Counted from the stretch's first letter, positions 1 to 8,478 are shown. The stretch: DNA of 48,545 nucleotides from SM1-73 sp964588305 (GCA_964588305.1 CAZPOP010000023.1:1-48545); one strand, 5' to 3'. Numbers and translations: made by a program. The notes: generated from the letters alone by a model not told the origin.

Positions 1-3000
1 CTCCAGCAAGGCGCGGTTGGCGCCGAGGTAAATTGAATCACGATCTTTCCAAAAGACTGTAGATGGGATTGAGTCCAATACAGTCTGCAGCATACGCCGT
101 GAATCACGCAGCGCCTCCTCCGCCCGCTTGCGTTCGGTGACATCACTGATCGAAACTAACACCTTTGATAATGTTTTCTCGTGACCCGGGGCGACAGACC
201 ATCTGACCACGACATGTTTTTTCTCGCCCTTTAGAGTTTTGCTGACGGCTTCGGTCACGAATTCGGTCTTGCCTTCGCCCAGGGAGACGAGTTCTTCCAG
301 AAATGCATCGTATGAATCTTCAGTGAATGTGTCTCTTATATCCCGCTGGAGCTCCACTTTGGTGTCGGCCTGGAACAACTCAAGGCTAGCTCTGTTCACG
401 TCAACCACCCTAACCATACTTGCATAATCGGCGACAACGTCTGGGTGTTCCCTGAGGTACTTTTTCAGATCTGTGACACCTGCATTTCTCAAACCGTCAA
501 TAGACTTCTTTACCTGGGAAAAATCCTCCTCCCACAGAGAAATCGGGGAGTCCTCAAAGAGACTGCGATATCGTTCCTCACTCTCGCGCACCGCTCGTTC
601 TGCCAGTTTGCGCTCGCTAATGTCAATTGTCTGCATGACAACGCCCTGGAATTTCCCTTCCTTATCTCTAAGCGGCTCCCACGAGCTTGAAGCATACCAC
701 AACTCTCCGTTTTTCTTGACCGCCTTGTATTCAAAGTTCCTGCCTCCCACCCCCTCGCGTAAGGCACATCCGTAGACCTCCTTCGCTCTGGCCGAGTCAT
801 CCTCATGCACCCACCATATCATTCTACCCTCTAGCTCTCCTTGAGTGTAGCCGGTGGTCTCTTCACAGTTAGGGCTGAGGTACGTGTTATTACCATCTGC
901 ATCACTGATCACCAGGAGGCTCGGGGCAGTCTCAACTATCGTTCGAAATCGTTCTTCGGAGTTTAGGAGCGCCTCCTCCGCCTGCTTGCGCTCGGTGATG
1001 TCCACGAAGGTTCCCTGTATGGCGGGTTTCCCCCCATAATCGACCCGGCTGGCAGACATCTCAACCCAGCATACCGATCCGTCCTTTCGAATTCCGCGAT
1101 ATTCGTATTGCGGAGGCACGGGCTTCCCCGTCGATCGTTCCTTGAAGCGACCCCAGACGAGCGCTTGATCCTCGGGATGTATTATTCCCTTTACCTTTTC
1201 GGGCGGAAGCGATAGAAGCTCCTCGACAGTGTACCCACTGATCTTAGCAAACGCATTGTTAGCAAATACAATGTGAAAGTCTTGGACAACTGTAATTCCT
1301 TGCATTGATTGCTCGACCAGCGACCGATATTTCCTTTCACTTTCTCGCAGCGCTTCCTCCGCCTGCTTTCGCTCGGTGACGTCACGGGATATGATCTGAA
1401 TGGCGTAAGGCTGGTTGTTTTTCTTCAGCAACGCAGGAAATGCTTCGACCCAACGGATTTCGTTATTGGCACCAGCCACCTGAATCTCAAAAGACCCCAG
1501 ACCCTCGCCGCACATTAACCAGGAAAAGAGCTGTCTTGATCTTGGCTTGTCCTCATCCTCAAACATGCCCATCTCTGTAAAATACTTACCAACTAGTTCT
1601 TGTCTGGAGAGCCGACTGACGGCGCCAGCCTTGTCGTTGCAGTCCAGTATGGTGCCGTCCAAATCGATTATTATGATGGCTTCCGGAGCGGATTCGAAGA
1701 GTATTCTGTATCTCTCTTCGCTGTCTCTCAAAGCTTCCTCCGCCCGCTTGCGCTCGGTGATGTCGATTGAGGTTCCCTGCAAGATCTGAGTACCTTCGTC
1801 ATCTTCAATCAGACTTACGTTTTCCAGAATCCAGACAGGGCTACCATCTTTGCGCCGCATGCGGAATTCGAAATTTGTGAGAGTGCCTTGCTCACGGAGG
1901 CTCTGGATGAAACCTTCCCGGTCGGCTGCGTGGAAGTAGAATTCTGAAGCTGGACGGCTTAATACTTCTTCCCGCGAATCGTAACCAAGTAGCCTTACGA
2001 AAGATTCATTGCACTCTACCACCGTTCCCTCCAAGGTGGTACGGTAAACGGCAGCCAGATTACGTTCGAATAGAAGTCGATAGCGCTGCTCTGATACCCG
2101 CAGCGCTTCTTCCGCTTGCTTGCGCTCAGTGATGTCTCTGACATATCCTCCGATGCCAAGTCTATTCTCGGAAAGTCTGACAGGAAATTTTCGAGTCTCG
2201 AGGGTCCTATCACCAGCCAATTCCTCAGTTACCACAATATCTTCTGATTTTAATGCTTTGATATCAGAGTGCCTGCAACCTTCTGCGGGTTCTCTCGGCA
2301 TAAGTTCAAAGTCCGATTTCCCAATGATTTCCCCTTCTTGTTTCTTGCCAAAATACTCAATACAGGCTTTGTTGGCGATCAAATATCGAAACCCTTCATC
2401 TTTTACAAATGCAATGTCTGATGTCGAATCTATAAATGTACGATAAAGCTCTTCACTTTCCCTCAGCGCCTTCTCCACTTTCTTGCGCCCGGTGACATTT
2501 TCGACCGTTCCTTCGTAATATAGGATGGTCCCATCTTTTCCCCGAATCGCTTTTGCCTTTTCGCGCACAAAAATCACACTTTCATCGCCCCGTATCCATG
2601 CGGCTTCTAATCCCTCAACCTCGCCATCCCGCTCGACAAGTTCCTTGAATTGACTGCGCGGATAGCTCGGTTCAAATCCCTCTTTTTCCAAATTGCGCGA
2701 AGCCAACTCTTCAAAAGAGGAATATCCCAGCATTCGAATCAGGACCGGGTTTGCCATGAGTATCCGCCCATCAGGGGTCGTACGGTAGATTCCAATTGGA
2801 GAGTTTTCAAAAAGATTTCTGTATCGTTCTTCGCTTTCGCGCAGTGCGTCCTCCGCTCGCCTGCGCTCCAGAGCTATGGAGGCCTGACCTGCAAGAGTCT
2901 CCACAATATCCTTGTTCAATCTTGTTTTTTTCAGGGTGATGATAGTCACGCTGCCAAACAGCCTCCCCTTTCTCCTTAGACCGATCGAATAGATCTCCTC

Positions 3001-3816
3001 TATGCCGAGGAGTTTTTCGATTTCGCGACATATAGCTTTTGGGACGTTATGAAAAAGAAGCTCACACAGGCCTCCCTCCACCTTTTCCAGCTTGCCGCCG
3101 GTCAGTTTGAGCTTCGCTTCTTCTCCTATTTCCTTCAGGGACATACCTACTGCCTTTGTTCCCAGAAGTTGACTAACCATCTTCACCTTTTGTGGCTCGA
3201 TGCCAAGCATCCTTCGCACACGAAGAGTGTTTTTTTCCTCATCGATTGAATTGACTGCGATTACGGCCTCACCCACAAATTCCTCTACCTTTTCACCTAG
3301 GAAATCATATATGTCCCGTTCAGGCGGAAAATCGACAAACTCAATGGCCGTATCTGCCATCTTCCTTACTTCCTCTTCGATCCTCCTGCGTTCGGTAATG
3401 TCCAAGCCGGTAATGAGAATGCTGGCAGATTCATCGTCCTGACCAAACAGCAACGGCCCGGGCGAAAACAGCAGGGTGTGGATTGATCCGTTTTTGGTAA
3501 GGACGTCAATTTCGATCTCGGGAGTATCCTCCTTCTTGAGGATTCTCTGCAAGTGCCCGGCCACTCTTTCCCTTTGTTCGGGAACGACAAGCTCCAGAGC
3601 AGGCTTTCCGACTATTTCATCTTTTCCATGACCCAGTGACCTCAGGGCCGACTTGTTGAGATCCTTTATGATGCCATCTGTGTCGATTATCATGTTAATG
3701 GCAGGGCTTTCCTGGAAGAGGAATCTGTAGTTTGCCTCGCACTTTGCTGATACCTCCTCAGCACAATCCAGGAAAGGTTTTGAGTGACCTGCCGGGTTTT
3801 TCTCATTTGTTTCCAT
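1..3816 (-). CDS. Giant multi-PAS/GAF signalling protein, N-terminal part (runs off the left edge)
   Basis: Open from an ATG at 3816 to the window edge, 1272 codons without a stop. The start has a good AAAGGAG ribosome site 6 bases upstream. There is no signal peptide or membrane segment, so it is probably cytosolic. Reading from the N-terminus I see PAS 1 (about residues 25-140), a GAF-like domain (about 150-315), then seven more PAS/PAC units ending near residues 439, 559, 684, 810, 937, 1064 and 1222, and the start of a ninth PAS. Each PAS ends in a D-I/V-T-E-R-K linker followed by a short coiled coil. The unit at about 1075-1222 is longer than usual and contains SPISLWEEDF; a close relative lies in the 1610-residue kinase at 43316-48148. 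No kinase or other output domain is visible, since the C-terminus lies outside. A sensor histidine kinase is most likely, by family habit; a diguanylate cyclase is possible. Confidence 0.9.
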   Translation of the reverse strand, partial: METNEKNPAGHSKPFLDCAEEVSAKCEANYRFLFQESPAINMIIDTDGIIKDLNKSALRSLGHGKDEIVGKPALELVVPEQRERVAGHLQRILKKEDTPEIEIDVLTKNGSIHTLLFSPGPLLFGQDDESASILITGLDITERRRIEEEVRKMADTAIEFVDFPPERDIYDFLGEKVEEFVGEAVIAVNSIDEEKNTLRVRRMLGIEPQKVKMVSQLLGTKAVGMSLKEIGEEAKLKLTGGKLEKVEGGLCELLFHNVPKAICREIEKLLGIEEIYSIGLRRKGRLFGSVTIITLKKTRLNKDIVETLAGQASIALERRRAEDALRESEERYRNLFENSPIGIYRTTPDGRILMANPVLIRMLGYSSFEELASRNLEKEGFEPSYPRSQFKELVERDGEVEGLEAAWIRGDESVIFVREKAKAIRGKDGTILYYEGTVENVTGRKKVEKALRESEELYRTFIDSTSDIAFVKDEGFRYLIANKACIEYFGKKQEGEIIGKSDFELMPREPAEGCRHSDIKALKSEDIVVTEELAGDRTLETRKFPVRLSENRLGIGGYVRDITERKQAEEALRVSEQRYRLLFERNLAAVYRTTLEGTVVECNESFVRLLGYDSREEVLSRPASEFYFHAADREGFIQSLREQGTLTNFEFRMRRKDGSPVWILENVSLIEDDEGTQILQGTSIDITERKRAEEALRDSEERYRILFESAPEAIIIIDLDGTILDCNDKAGAVSRLSRQELVGKYFTEMGMFEDEDKPRSRQLFSWLMCGEGLGSFEIQVAGANNEIRWVEAFPALLKKNNQPYAIQIISRDVTERKQAEEALRESERKYRSLVEQSMQGITVVQDFHIVFANNAFAKISGYTVEELLSLPPEKVKGIIHPEDQALVWGRFKERSTGKPVPPQYEYRGIRKDGSVCWVEMSASRVDYGGKPAIQGTFVDITERKQAEEALLNSEERFRTIVETAPSLLVISDADGNNTYLSPNCEETTGYTQGELEGRMIWWVHEDDSARAKEVYGCALREGVGGRNFEYKAVKKNGELWYASSSWEPLRDKEGKFQGVVMQTIDISERKLAERAVRESEERYRSLFEDSPISLWEEDFSQVKKSIDGLRNAGVTDLKKYLREHPDVVADYASMVRVVDVNRASLELFQADTKVELQRDIRDTFTEDSYDAFLEELVSLGEGKTEFVTEAVSKTLKGEKKHVVVRWSVAPGHEKTLSKVLVSISDVTERKRAEEALRDSRRMLQTVLDSIPSTVFWKDRDSIYLGANRALLE

Positions 3817-3869
3817 CGCCGTCTCCTTTGTGGGGATGTCAAGCCCAATCCAATCTCAATTTACTGTCA

Positions 3870-3898
3870 AAAGTAGCTTCTAACCCACAAATTGTCAA
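3870..3898 (-). promoter_or_regulatory. Sigma-70-type promoter of the multi-PAS gene
   Basis: On the minus strand TTGACA (3893-3898) is followed by exactly 17 bases and TACTTT (3870-3875). The transcript would start about 45-50 bases upstream of the ATG at 3816. A second TTGACA nearer the gene has no matching -10 box. Confidence 0.6.
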
Positions 3899-4399
3899 AC
3901 AAAATGTGGTCACAGGGGTGTTGCTAGGATCGGATTTTCCTGGTTTTCGGGCGTCCGTGAAGTCGTCTGGTAGGGTGGATGGGTGGTAAAGGTGGAGATG
4001 GTTAAAGAGAAGCTAGCTCCGGGAGGACGGAGACGCTGGGAGGCAAAAAATGCAGCCAGCCTTCCGTCCCCTAAAAGGCTGGCTGCTTGGGCGCCCAAAG
4101 TCTGGCTCGTTTTGGGCTTGATGTGTTAACTCCAAATTCTCTTACAATATACTTATCGAAGAACAACTGACAGTCTGCGTCATAGGCGAGAATGTTTTTT
4201 CGAAAAAGATTCTCAGTGCTTCATTCTCAGTGCTTGGTGTGTCAGCCGCCGCCAGGAGAGAGCTTTGCCCCGGGGGCAAAAGTTGCGGGGGGAATCTTAA
4301 TGAAGGATGGTTAAAAAGTTCGGTGGACTGTGACCACTTCCAAGCCCAAAGTCCCTTAGCAGCTTTATGCAGAAAACACCGAACGGCCTGGAGGTACAG
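3899..4399. other. Intergenic region with several hairpins, no gene seen
   Basis: No reading frame here looks like a gene. The sequence holds a perfect 12-bp stem (4052-4063 with 4075-4086) with an 11-base loop, directly followed by the 12-base palindrome TTGGGCGCCCAA (4087-4098). It also has a 13-base direct repeat ATTCTCAGTGCTT (4209-4221 and 4223-4235) and an 8-bp-arm palindrome TTTGCCCC/GGGGCAAA (4264-4280). None is followed by a convincing T-run on either strand, so I do not call them terminators. It lies between two minus-strand units: upstream of the multi-PAS gene and downstream of the toast-rack gene. Confidence 0.5.
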
Positions 4400-4557
4400 C
4401 TGAAGGGACTGATGAAAAAGCGGATTTTGGAGTACCCAAATGGGCGATTTTTCTTGAAATCTAGATGTGTTTGTATCCCAATTACTGCATTCTTGAGAAA
4501 AACCGCACCAGCAAGCTGGTGCACTCCGATTTGGGGTTTTTCAACAATCCGTGAAGC
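4400..4557. repeat. Intergenic repeat, copy A
   Basis: This block aligns along its whole length with 35539-35692. Shared anchors in the same order are TGAAGG, CTG, GAAAAAG, AGATGT in the middle, GAGAAA, GCACTCCG, TTTTTCA and TGAAGC. The ends are partly inverted: GAAAAAG on the left, TTTTTCA on the right. The copies have diverged inside, as expected of an old non-autonomous element or a folded intergenic element. The terminator at 4495-4522 lies within this copy. Confidence 0.65.
4495..4522 (-). terminator. Rho-independent terminator of the ECF/DUF4097 operon
   Basis: Read on the minus strand, GCACCAGC/GCTGGTGC forms a perfect GC-rich hairpin followed by GGTTTTTCTC. It lies 62 bases past the stop codon of the toast-rack gene, the last gene of that operon. 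Confidence 0.8.
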
Positions 4558-4583
4558 CGTGCACTCCAGAAGATCGTGCATTA

Positions 4584-5462
4584 TCAGAGGGAAGGGTCGA
4601 TATATTCGATTTCAACGGAGCCCAGCCCGATTTCTATGTCGAAGATCAATGCCCCTTCGGTTTTGCCGAAATTCTGGCTTTCGTAAACCTTGGACTCCAC
4701 CTCGTCGAATCCATCTGTATCTATTGAGAAAGAAGACAAGAACGAGCCTTCTTCGTGAATTCTGACGCCTATGTTTTCAGGCAAAAGGATGGTCAGACTT
4801 CCCAGTCCCACGTCTATGTCCACGTAGGCCTTGTGCTTCAACTCTCCGCCGAAGTCCAAGGTAAAGTCTCCCACTCCTCCGTCGAAGGAAAGCCTATCGA
4901 AATTGGCGTTTCCCAACCCCTCTATCTTCAACTCACTTGCCCCCACGTCTATGTTGATTATCGAGATCCTTTCTGGATTGGGCTTTCTGAAGGTTATCTC
5001 GGTGGAGGATGCGCCTAAGTCCAAGTTCAGATTGCTTATCCTTAATCCGGTGAAATCGAATTCAGCTTCGCAGGCACCAATATCTATTTCGAAATCTATG
5101 GGCACCCTGTCGGTGAATCCAAGATGCCAGTAATTGTAATCCGTGTCAAAATCAAGGTGTCCGTTTTCGAATTCACTCTCCAAGTAAAGCTTCCCTTTGC
5201 CTCCGATCTTGCGGTAATCGACATCGATTTCGACCTTGTCCGGATCGTATTCTATCTCCGCATCCAGAATGTCGCCCGTGTCGTTCTTTTCCAAGTCAAT
5301 GATCCCTCCCCCAAAATCCATCTCCACGGTGAGAGCCTTTTCGCCTTTCAACTCGATTTTCTTATTGATTTTCTCTGTATCGTCCTCCCGGGCAAAAGAG
5401 AACGGGTAAGCGAGAAAAACCAGGCCGATTACTAAAAAAACTCTCCAGATCACGGTTTTCAT
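4584..5462 (-). CDS. Exported toast-rack (LiaF/DUF4097-like) beta-solenoid protein
   Basis: 292 residues. An N-terminal signal peptide (hydrophobic about residues 5-23, ending FSFARED) exports it. The rest alternates short beta-strands with Asp/Gly turns, as in toast-rack proteins: an N-terminal part with LTVEMDFGGGIIDLEKND and a C-terminal right-handed solenoid rich in DIDVGLGSLTI-type rungs. No catalytic motif is visible. Such domains are known from LiaF-type envelope-stress sensors and from many uncharacterised proteins beside sigma factors. It is last in the operon, 14 bases after the bactofilin-like gene, with AAGG 4 bases before the ATG. Role inferred: envelope-stress sensing or a structural scaffold outside the inner membrane. 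The exact partner is unknown. Confidence 0.8.
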   Translation of the reverse strand: MKTVIWRVFLVIGLVFLAYPFSFAREDDTEKINKKIELKGEKALTVEMDFGGGIIDLEKNDTGDILDAEIEYDPDKVEIDVDYRKIGGKGKLYLESEFENGHLDFDTDYNYWHLGFTDRVPIDFEIDIGACEAEFDFTGLRISNLNLDLGASSTEITFRKPNPERISIINIDVGASELKIEGLGNANFDRLSFDGGVGDFTLDFGGELKHKAYVDIDVGLGSLTILLPENIGVRIHEEGSFLSSFSIDTDGFDEVESKVYESQNFGKTEGALIFDIEIGLGSVEIEYIDPSL

Positions 5463-5476
5463 TTGACCTTCTCCCC

Positions 5477-6703
5477 TTAAGCTGATTTGTTATCGCCCGC
5501 GTCAGAGTCGGACGATTCGGCCGGGGTTTCCGACACTTTAAGTTCCCTGGGGCGAGTGCCCAAACGAGTCAGGATAGAGGCCCCGAAGCCCACAGTCACT
5601 GCCACGTACCAGATAGTCCATCCGATGAAGGTCAGAATCCAACTGAAGCCGAAAAGAAAGTGCCCGAAAATTCCCACTACTCTTGCCAGAAGCAAAACCG
5701 ATTCTACGGCCAATATGCCGATGACTAAAGTCATCATGGGCGTGTCAGGCTTCAGGCTGGTTCCCTCCCTCAGCCTGTCACCGATGAAGTAGGATACCCC
5801 CGTGTATCCCAAAATCAACGCCGCCAGGATCAGCAGAGGCTGGACCAAAAGTGCCACCGGTATTCCGATGATGGTGACAATCAACAGAACGAAGATGGGG
5901 AGGATGAGAATTTCAGCCGCCAATCCAACCAAGCCGGACTTCAAAAAATCTTGCCTTATTCTGTCTTTGACTCTGGTAACGTTTCTGGGAACGATGGAGA
6001 TCACCACGATCCCCAAGAACAAAAACAATATGATCTTGACAATTCTGGCAAAAAGAGCGAATCCGCCAAAACCGCCGAAGAAGGGAGGAAATCTGATTAT
6101 GGTTGTGGGCGGGAGTCCGACGAGGTCCGGTACGATTCTCTTGGGGAAGAAGCTCACCCCGACTCTTTCTCCTCTAATTATGCCCCCCCCCTCTCTTTCC
6201 ACTTCACCTCCTATGCCCACTGCATCACCCTCAACGACTCCGGTGGATCTGACAAAAACATCCCCTCCTACTGCTATTGCATTCCCGGTGACGGTTCCTT
6301 TGACAGTGATATCTCCCCCTATCGATACCACATCACCATCGACCTCTTCATATTCCTCCACCACTATGTCCCTTCCCGTCTTGACTATGTCGTGACTGAT
6401 AGTATAGACTTTCCTAGGTCTTCTGCTGGTATTCCCCTCATCGATGATGACACCCCCCTCTGCGTCCATTTCGTCAACTTCAGGTTCGTCTCGTCCCTCG
6501 CTGCGAATATAGATATCTTCGTCGTCAATCCCAATCTCAGCGAGCTTTGCGGGGGCTTGACCCTGCTGAATCTTGGCAGTGTCAGATTCTGCCCTATCTT
6601 TTTTGGATTCGGGTTCCGTCTGGGTTTGGCCCGAAGCAGAAACCCCTGAAAACAAGAATAGTGCTGAGACAATCACCAAGGACTTCTTGTATAGACTCTT
6701 CAT
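5477..6703 (-). CDS. Bactofilin-like (polymer-forming) domain protein with C-terminal membrane region
   Basis: 408 residues. After a signal peptide (about 1-26) comes an acidic linker, then a short beta-helix of repeating D-V/I-V-S-I-G-G-D rungs (about residues 95-185) typical of polymer-forming cytoskeletal/bactofilin-like domains. About four hydrophobic helices follow (about 215-385), starting around FARIVKIILFLFLGIV. The tail is polar. The mix of an exported beta-helix with a membrane anchor suggests an envelope scaffold rather than a cytosolic bactofilin. Its ATG overlaps the stop of the upstream DUF4097 gene (ATGA), so the two are probably translationally coupled. The function is not known. 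Confidence 0.75.
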   Translation of the reverse strand: MKSLYKKSLVIVSALFLFSGVSASGQTQTEPESKKDRAESDTAKIQQGQAPAKLAEIGIDDEDIYIRSEGRDEPEVDEMDAEGGVIIDEGNTSRRPRKVYTISHDIVKTGRDIVVEEYEEVDGDVVSIGGDITVKGTVTGNAIAVGGDVFVRSTGVVEGDAVGIGGEVEREGGGIIRGERVGVSFFPKRIVPDLVGLPPTTIIRFPPFFGGFGGFALFARIVKIILFLFLGIVVISIVPRNVTRVKDRIRQDFLKSGLVGLAAEILILPIFVLLIVTIIGIPVALLVQPLLILAALILGYTGVSYFIGDRLREGTSLKPDTPMMTLVIGILAVESVLLLARVVGIFGHFLFGFSWILTFIGWTIWYVAVTVGFGASILTRLGTRPRELKVSETPAESSDSDAGDNKSA

Positions 6704-7782
6704 CTTTTGTACTCCCTCAACTCGACGTCTCCGCTGGATGTAACCAAATGTATCTCCGGTCCGCCAGATCCCAGTTCTCCTTTAAACGAATTCCTGGAGA
6801 TAGTACTCAAAACCAGAGGCAATCCGCTGTTAATACTCCCGCTGGACGTCTTAAGTGTAATCTGAGCATCAGAATCCTCGGGCAGCCTGAAATCTATGGA
6901 GCCGCTGCTGGTCTCCGCATGGTATTCATATTGGGGTAAGATTTCTGTCTTGACCTCGATATCCCCGCTGGAGGTTTCCAGATCCAGTCCACCTTCTACT
7001 TGATCGATTATCAGATCTCCAGAGGAGCTGGAGACCTGGATGTTTCCCCTTATCCGATCCAAATAGACGTCACCGCTGGTTTTGCCGATTCTCACCGAAC
7101 CGGCAATCTCTTCAACTGAGGTATTTCCGCTGGTGGAACTTATTTCCACATCGCCGGTGATGGCTGACATTTCCAAGTCGGAACTGGTTCCTCGGACCAC
7201 AAGATCACCCTCCACCTTGAAGATTTCCATATCTCCACTGGTGCTCTCCAAATGTAGGTTTCCCTTGATCCTTTTTACCCACAAATCACCGGAGGTGGCA
7301 TTGACCTCCACCCGTCCTGAGATGTTAGAGATTCTCACATCTCCCGAGGTGCTAAGTATGTTCAAATCAATCTCCTGGGGGACCAATATGTGATAATCCA
7401 CGCGCATAGACATGCTCCCACCCGAGGAGAAAAGCCGTCTCATAAGACCTCCACTTCTCCGGGAAGGATATCTGGTCTTGATCTCTATCTCGGAATCACG
7501 ATTCTGTATAATGACTTCAATCTCGTCTGCCATCCTTTTCGCCTTTTCGCAGTTATCAGCCTTCACCACTTTGAAAGCTTCAATTATTATTTTGTTTCCG
7601 GGATGGGATTCGATCTTGATCTCACCGGAGGTGTTTCGAACTTTTAAGCACGGATTCGCTCCTGTGGGTACCTCTTTATGGAGAGTGAAAGTATACCTCT
7701 CGGCGGGAGCGGCCGAATAGGAGAGACAAATCAACAAAGTAGTCGAGATCAGGAGAATTCTCAGAATTGACCTGGGCTTCAT
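6700..7782 (-). CDS. DUF4097-family exported beta-repeat protein
   Basis: 360 residues. The signal peptide is about 1-27 (hydrophobic core ILLISTTLLICLSYSAA). The body is a repeated rung of about 20 residues built on S-T-S-G-D-V/I-x-I/V, seen more than ten times between about residues 50 and 355. This is the hallmark of DUF4097 beta-strand-repeat (putative adhesin) proteins. There is no enzyme motif. It follows the sigma-factor gene by 11 bases and overlaps the next gene by 4. The ribosome site is AAGGA 9 bases before the ATG. In other bacteria such genes often sit beside ECF sigma factors. The role is inferred to be periplasmic or outer-surface. Confidence 0.85.
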   Translation of the reverse strand: MKPRSILRILLISTTLLICLSYSAAPAERYTFTLHKEVPTGANPCLKVRNTSGEIKIESHPGNKIIIEAFKVVKADNCEKAKRMADEIEVIIQNRDSEIEIKTRYPSRRSGGLMRRLFSSGGSMSMRVDYHILVPQEIDLNILSTSGDVRISNISGRVEVNATSGDLWVKRIKGNLHLESTSGDMEIFKVEGDLVVRGTSSDLEMSAITGDVEISSTSGNTSVEEIAGSVRIGKTSGDVYLDRIRGNIQVSSSSGDLIIDQVEGGLDLETSSGDIEVKTEILPQYEYHAETSSGSIDFRLPEDSDAQITLKTSSGSINSGLPLVLSTISRNSFKGELGSGGPEIHLVTSSGDVELREYKR

Positions 7783-7793
7783 GGTTCTTGTCC

Positions 7794-8360
7794 TTACCTA
7801 AGGGATTTGAGTTTCTTTTTCAAAAGCTCTCTCGCTCTGAAGATTCTGGCTTTTACGGTTCCCACCGGAATCCGCAATATCTCCGCAATCTGCTCGTAGG
7901 ATTTATCCTGCTTATGTCGATAGACTATTACCTCACGATATTTTTTCGGAAGGGAATCGATGGCTTCGTTTATGGAAAGCACCCTCTGTTTGGAAACTAA
8001 ATCCACCTCCGGGTTATAGGTCCAATCTGGAAGCTCGATCCCCACAGTCCCATCTTTGGTCTGTAGAGGCTGATCTAAGGACAGAGAATCAATCCTTTTT
8101 TTCCTGAGATAGTCGATAGAGCTATTGGCTGCAATCCGATACAACCAGGTGGTGAATCGAAACTCGGATTTATAGGTGCCCAGCGAACCAAAGGCTTTCA
8201 TGAAAGTCTCCTGAACCAAGTCTCTTGCTTCCTCCGGATTGTGTACTATTTTCAGGATCACGTGATATATCGCCTCTTTATGTTTGCTGAGCAGAAGCTT
8301 AAACGCCTTTTCCTTGCCTGCTAACGCTTCCTTTATCAGGATCTCATCCTGCTCCTTCAC
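7794..8360 (-). CDS. ECF RNA polymerase sigma factor
   Basis: 188 residues with a GTG start. Region 2 (about residues 25-90) has the core-binding segment EEARDLVQETFMKAF and the -10-reading WLYRIAANSSIDYLRKKR. Region 4 (about 128-182) has LPKKYREVIVYRH and the helix-turn-helix SYEQIAEILRIPVGTVKARI. There is no region 1 or 3, so it is an ECF (group 4) sigma. It heads a four-gene operon of envelope beta-solenoid proteins and presumably controls an envelope-stress response. No zinc-finger anti-sigma gene follows it, which is unusual; one of the three downstream proteins may take that role, but this is speculation. Possible autoregulation is noted at 8379-8407. Confidence 0.92.
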   Translation of the reverse strand: MKEQDEILIKEALAGKEKAFKLLLSKHKEAIYHVILKIVHNPEEARDLVQETFMKAFGSLGTYKSEFRFTTWLYRIAANSSIDYLRKKRIDSLSLDQPLQTKDGTVGIELPDWTYNPEVDLVSKQRVLSINEAIDSLPKKYREVIVYRHKQDKSYEQIAEILRIPVGTVKARIFRARELLKKKLKSLR

Positions 8361-8378
8361 GAAGATCCCTTTCGGTTT

Positions 8379-8407
8379 TAGATACGTTGAAGCCGGAGCT
8401 AAGTTTC
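8379..8407 (-). promoter_or_regulatory. Possible ECF-type promoter of the sigma operon
   Basis: On the minus strand GAAACTT is followed by 15 bases and GTATCTA, close to the known GGAACTT ... GTCTAA layout of ECF-dependent promoters. It ends about 19 bases before the GTG start of the sigma gene. If real, the sigma factor would activate its own operon. The match is imperfect. Confidence 0.3.
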
Positions 8408-8460
8408 GTCAAATCAGTTGGGAAAATAGCACAATCGAACAAGAAAAACAAAGGAAAAAT

Positions 8461-8478
8461 GGCGTTTCTGGAGACGCC
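8461..8478 (-). terminator. Small terminator-like hairpin
   Basis: GGCGT...ACGCC (up to 7 bp including a wobble, 4-base loop). On the minus strand it is followed by ATTTTTCC, and on the plus strand by GAAAAAAT. It could end stray minus-strand transcription before the sigma operon, or act as a leader hairpin of that operon. No gene to its right on the minus strand needs it. Confidence 0.35.

Noticed and set aside
2665..2690. tRNA T-arm-like GGTTCAAATCCC
   Set aside because: It lies inside a PAS-coding region and no acceptor, D or anticodon stem can be formed around it.
100..3400. Regularly spaced repeats that could suggest a CRISPR array
   Set aside because: The spacing (about 360-380 bases) and position match PAS linker codons in a continuous reading frame.
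4297..4765. Overlapping open frames on both strands over 4297-4765
   Set aside because: They run through the intergenic repeat, a terminator and the end of the toast-rack gene; composition is not protein-like and no ribosome site is present.
5802..6649. Long plus-strand open frames opposite the bactofilin-like gene
   Set aside because: They are antisense images of a gene with a clear signal peptide, beta-helix and membrane helices; their translations are Thr/Pro/Ser-rich and match no family.
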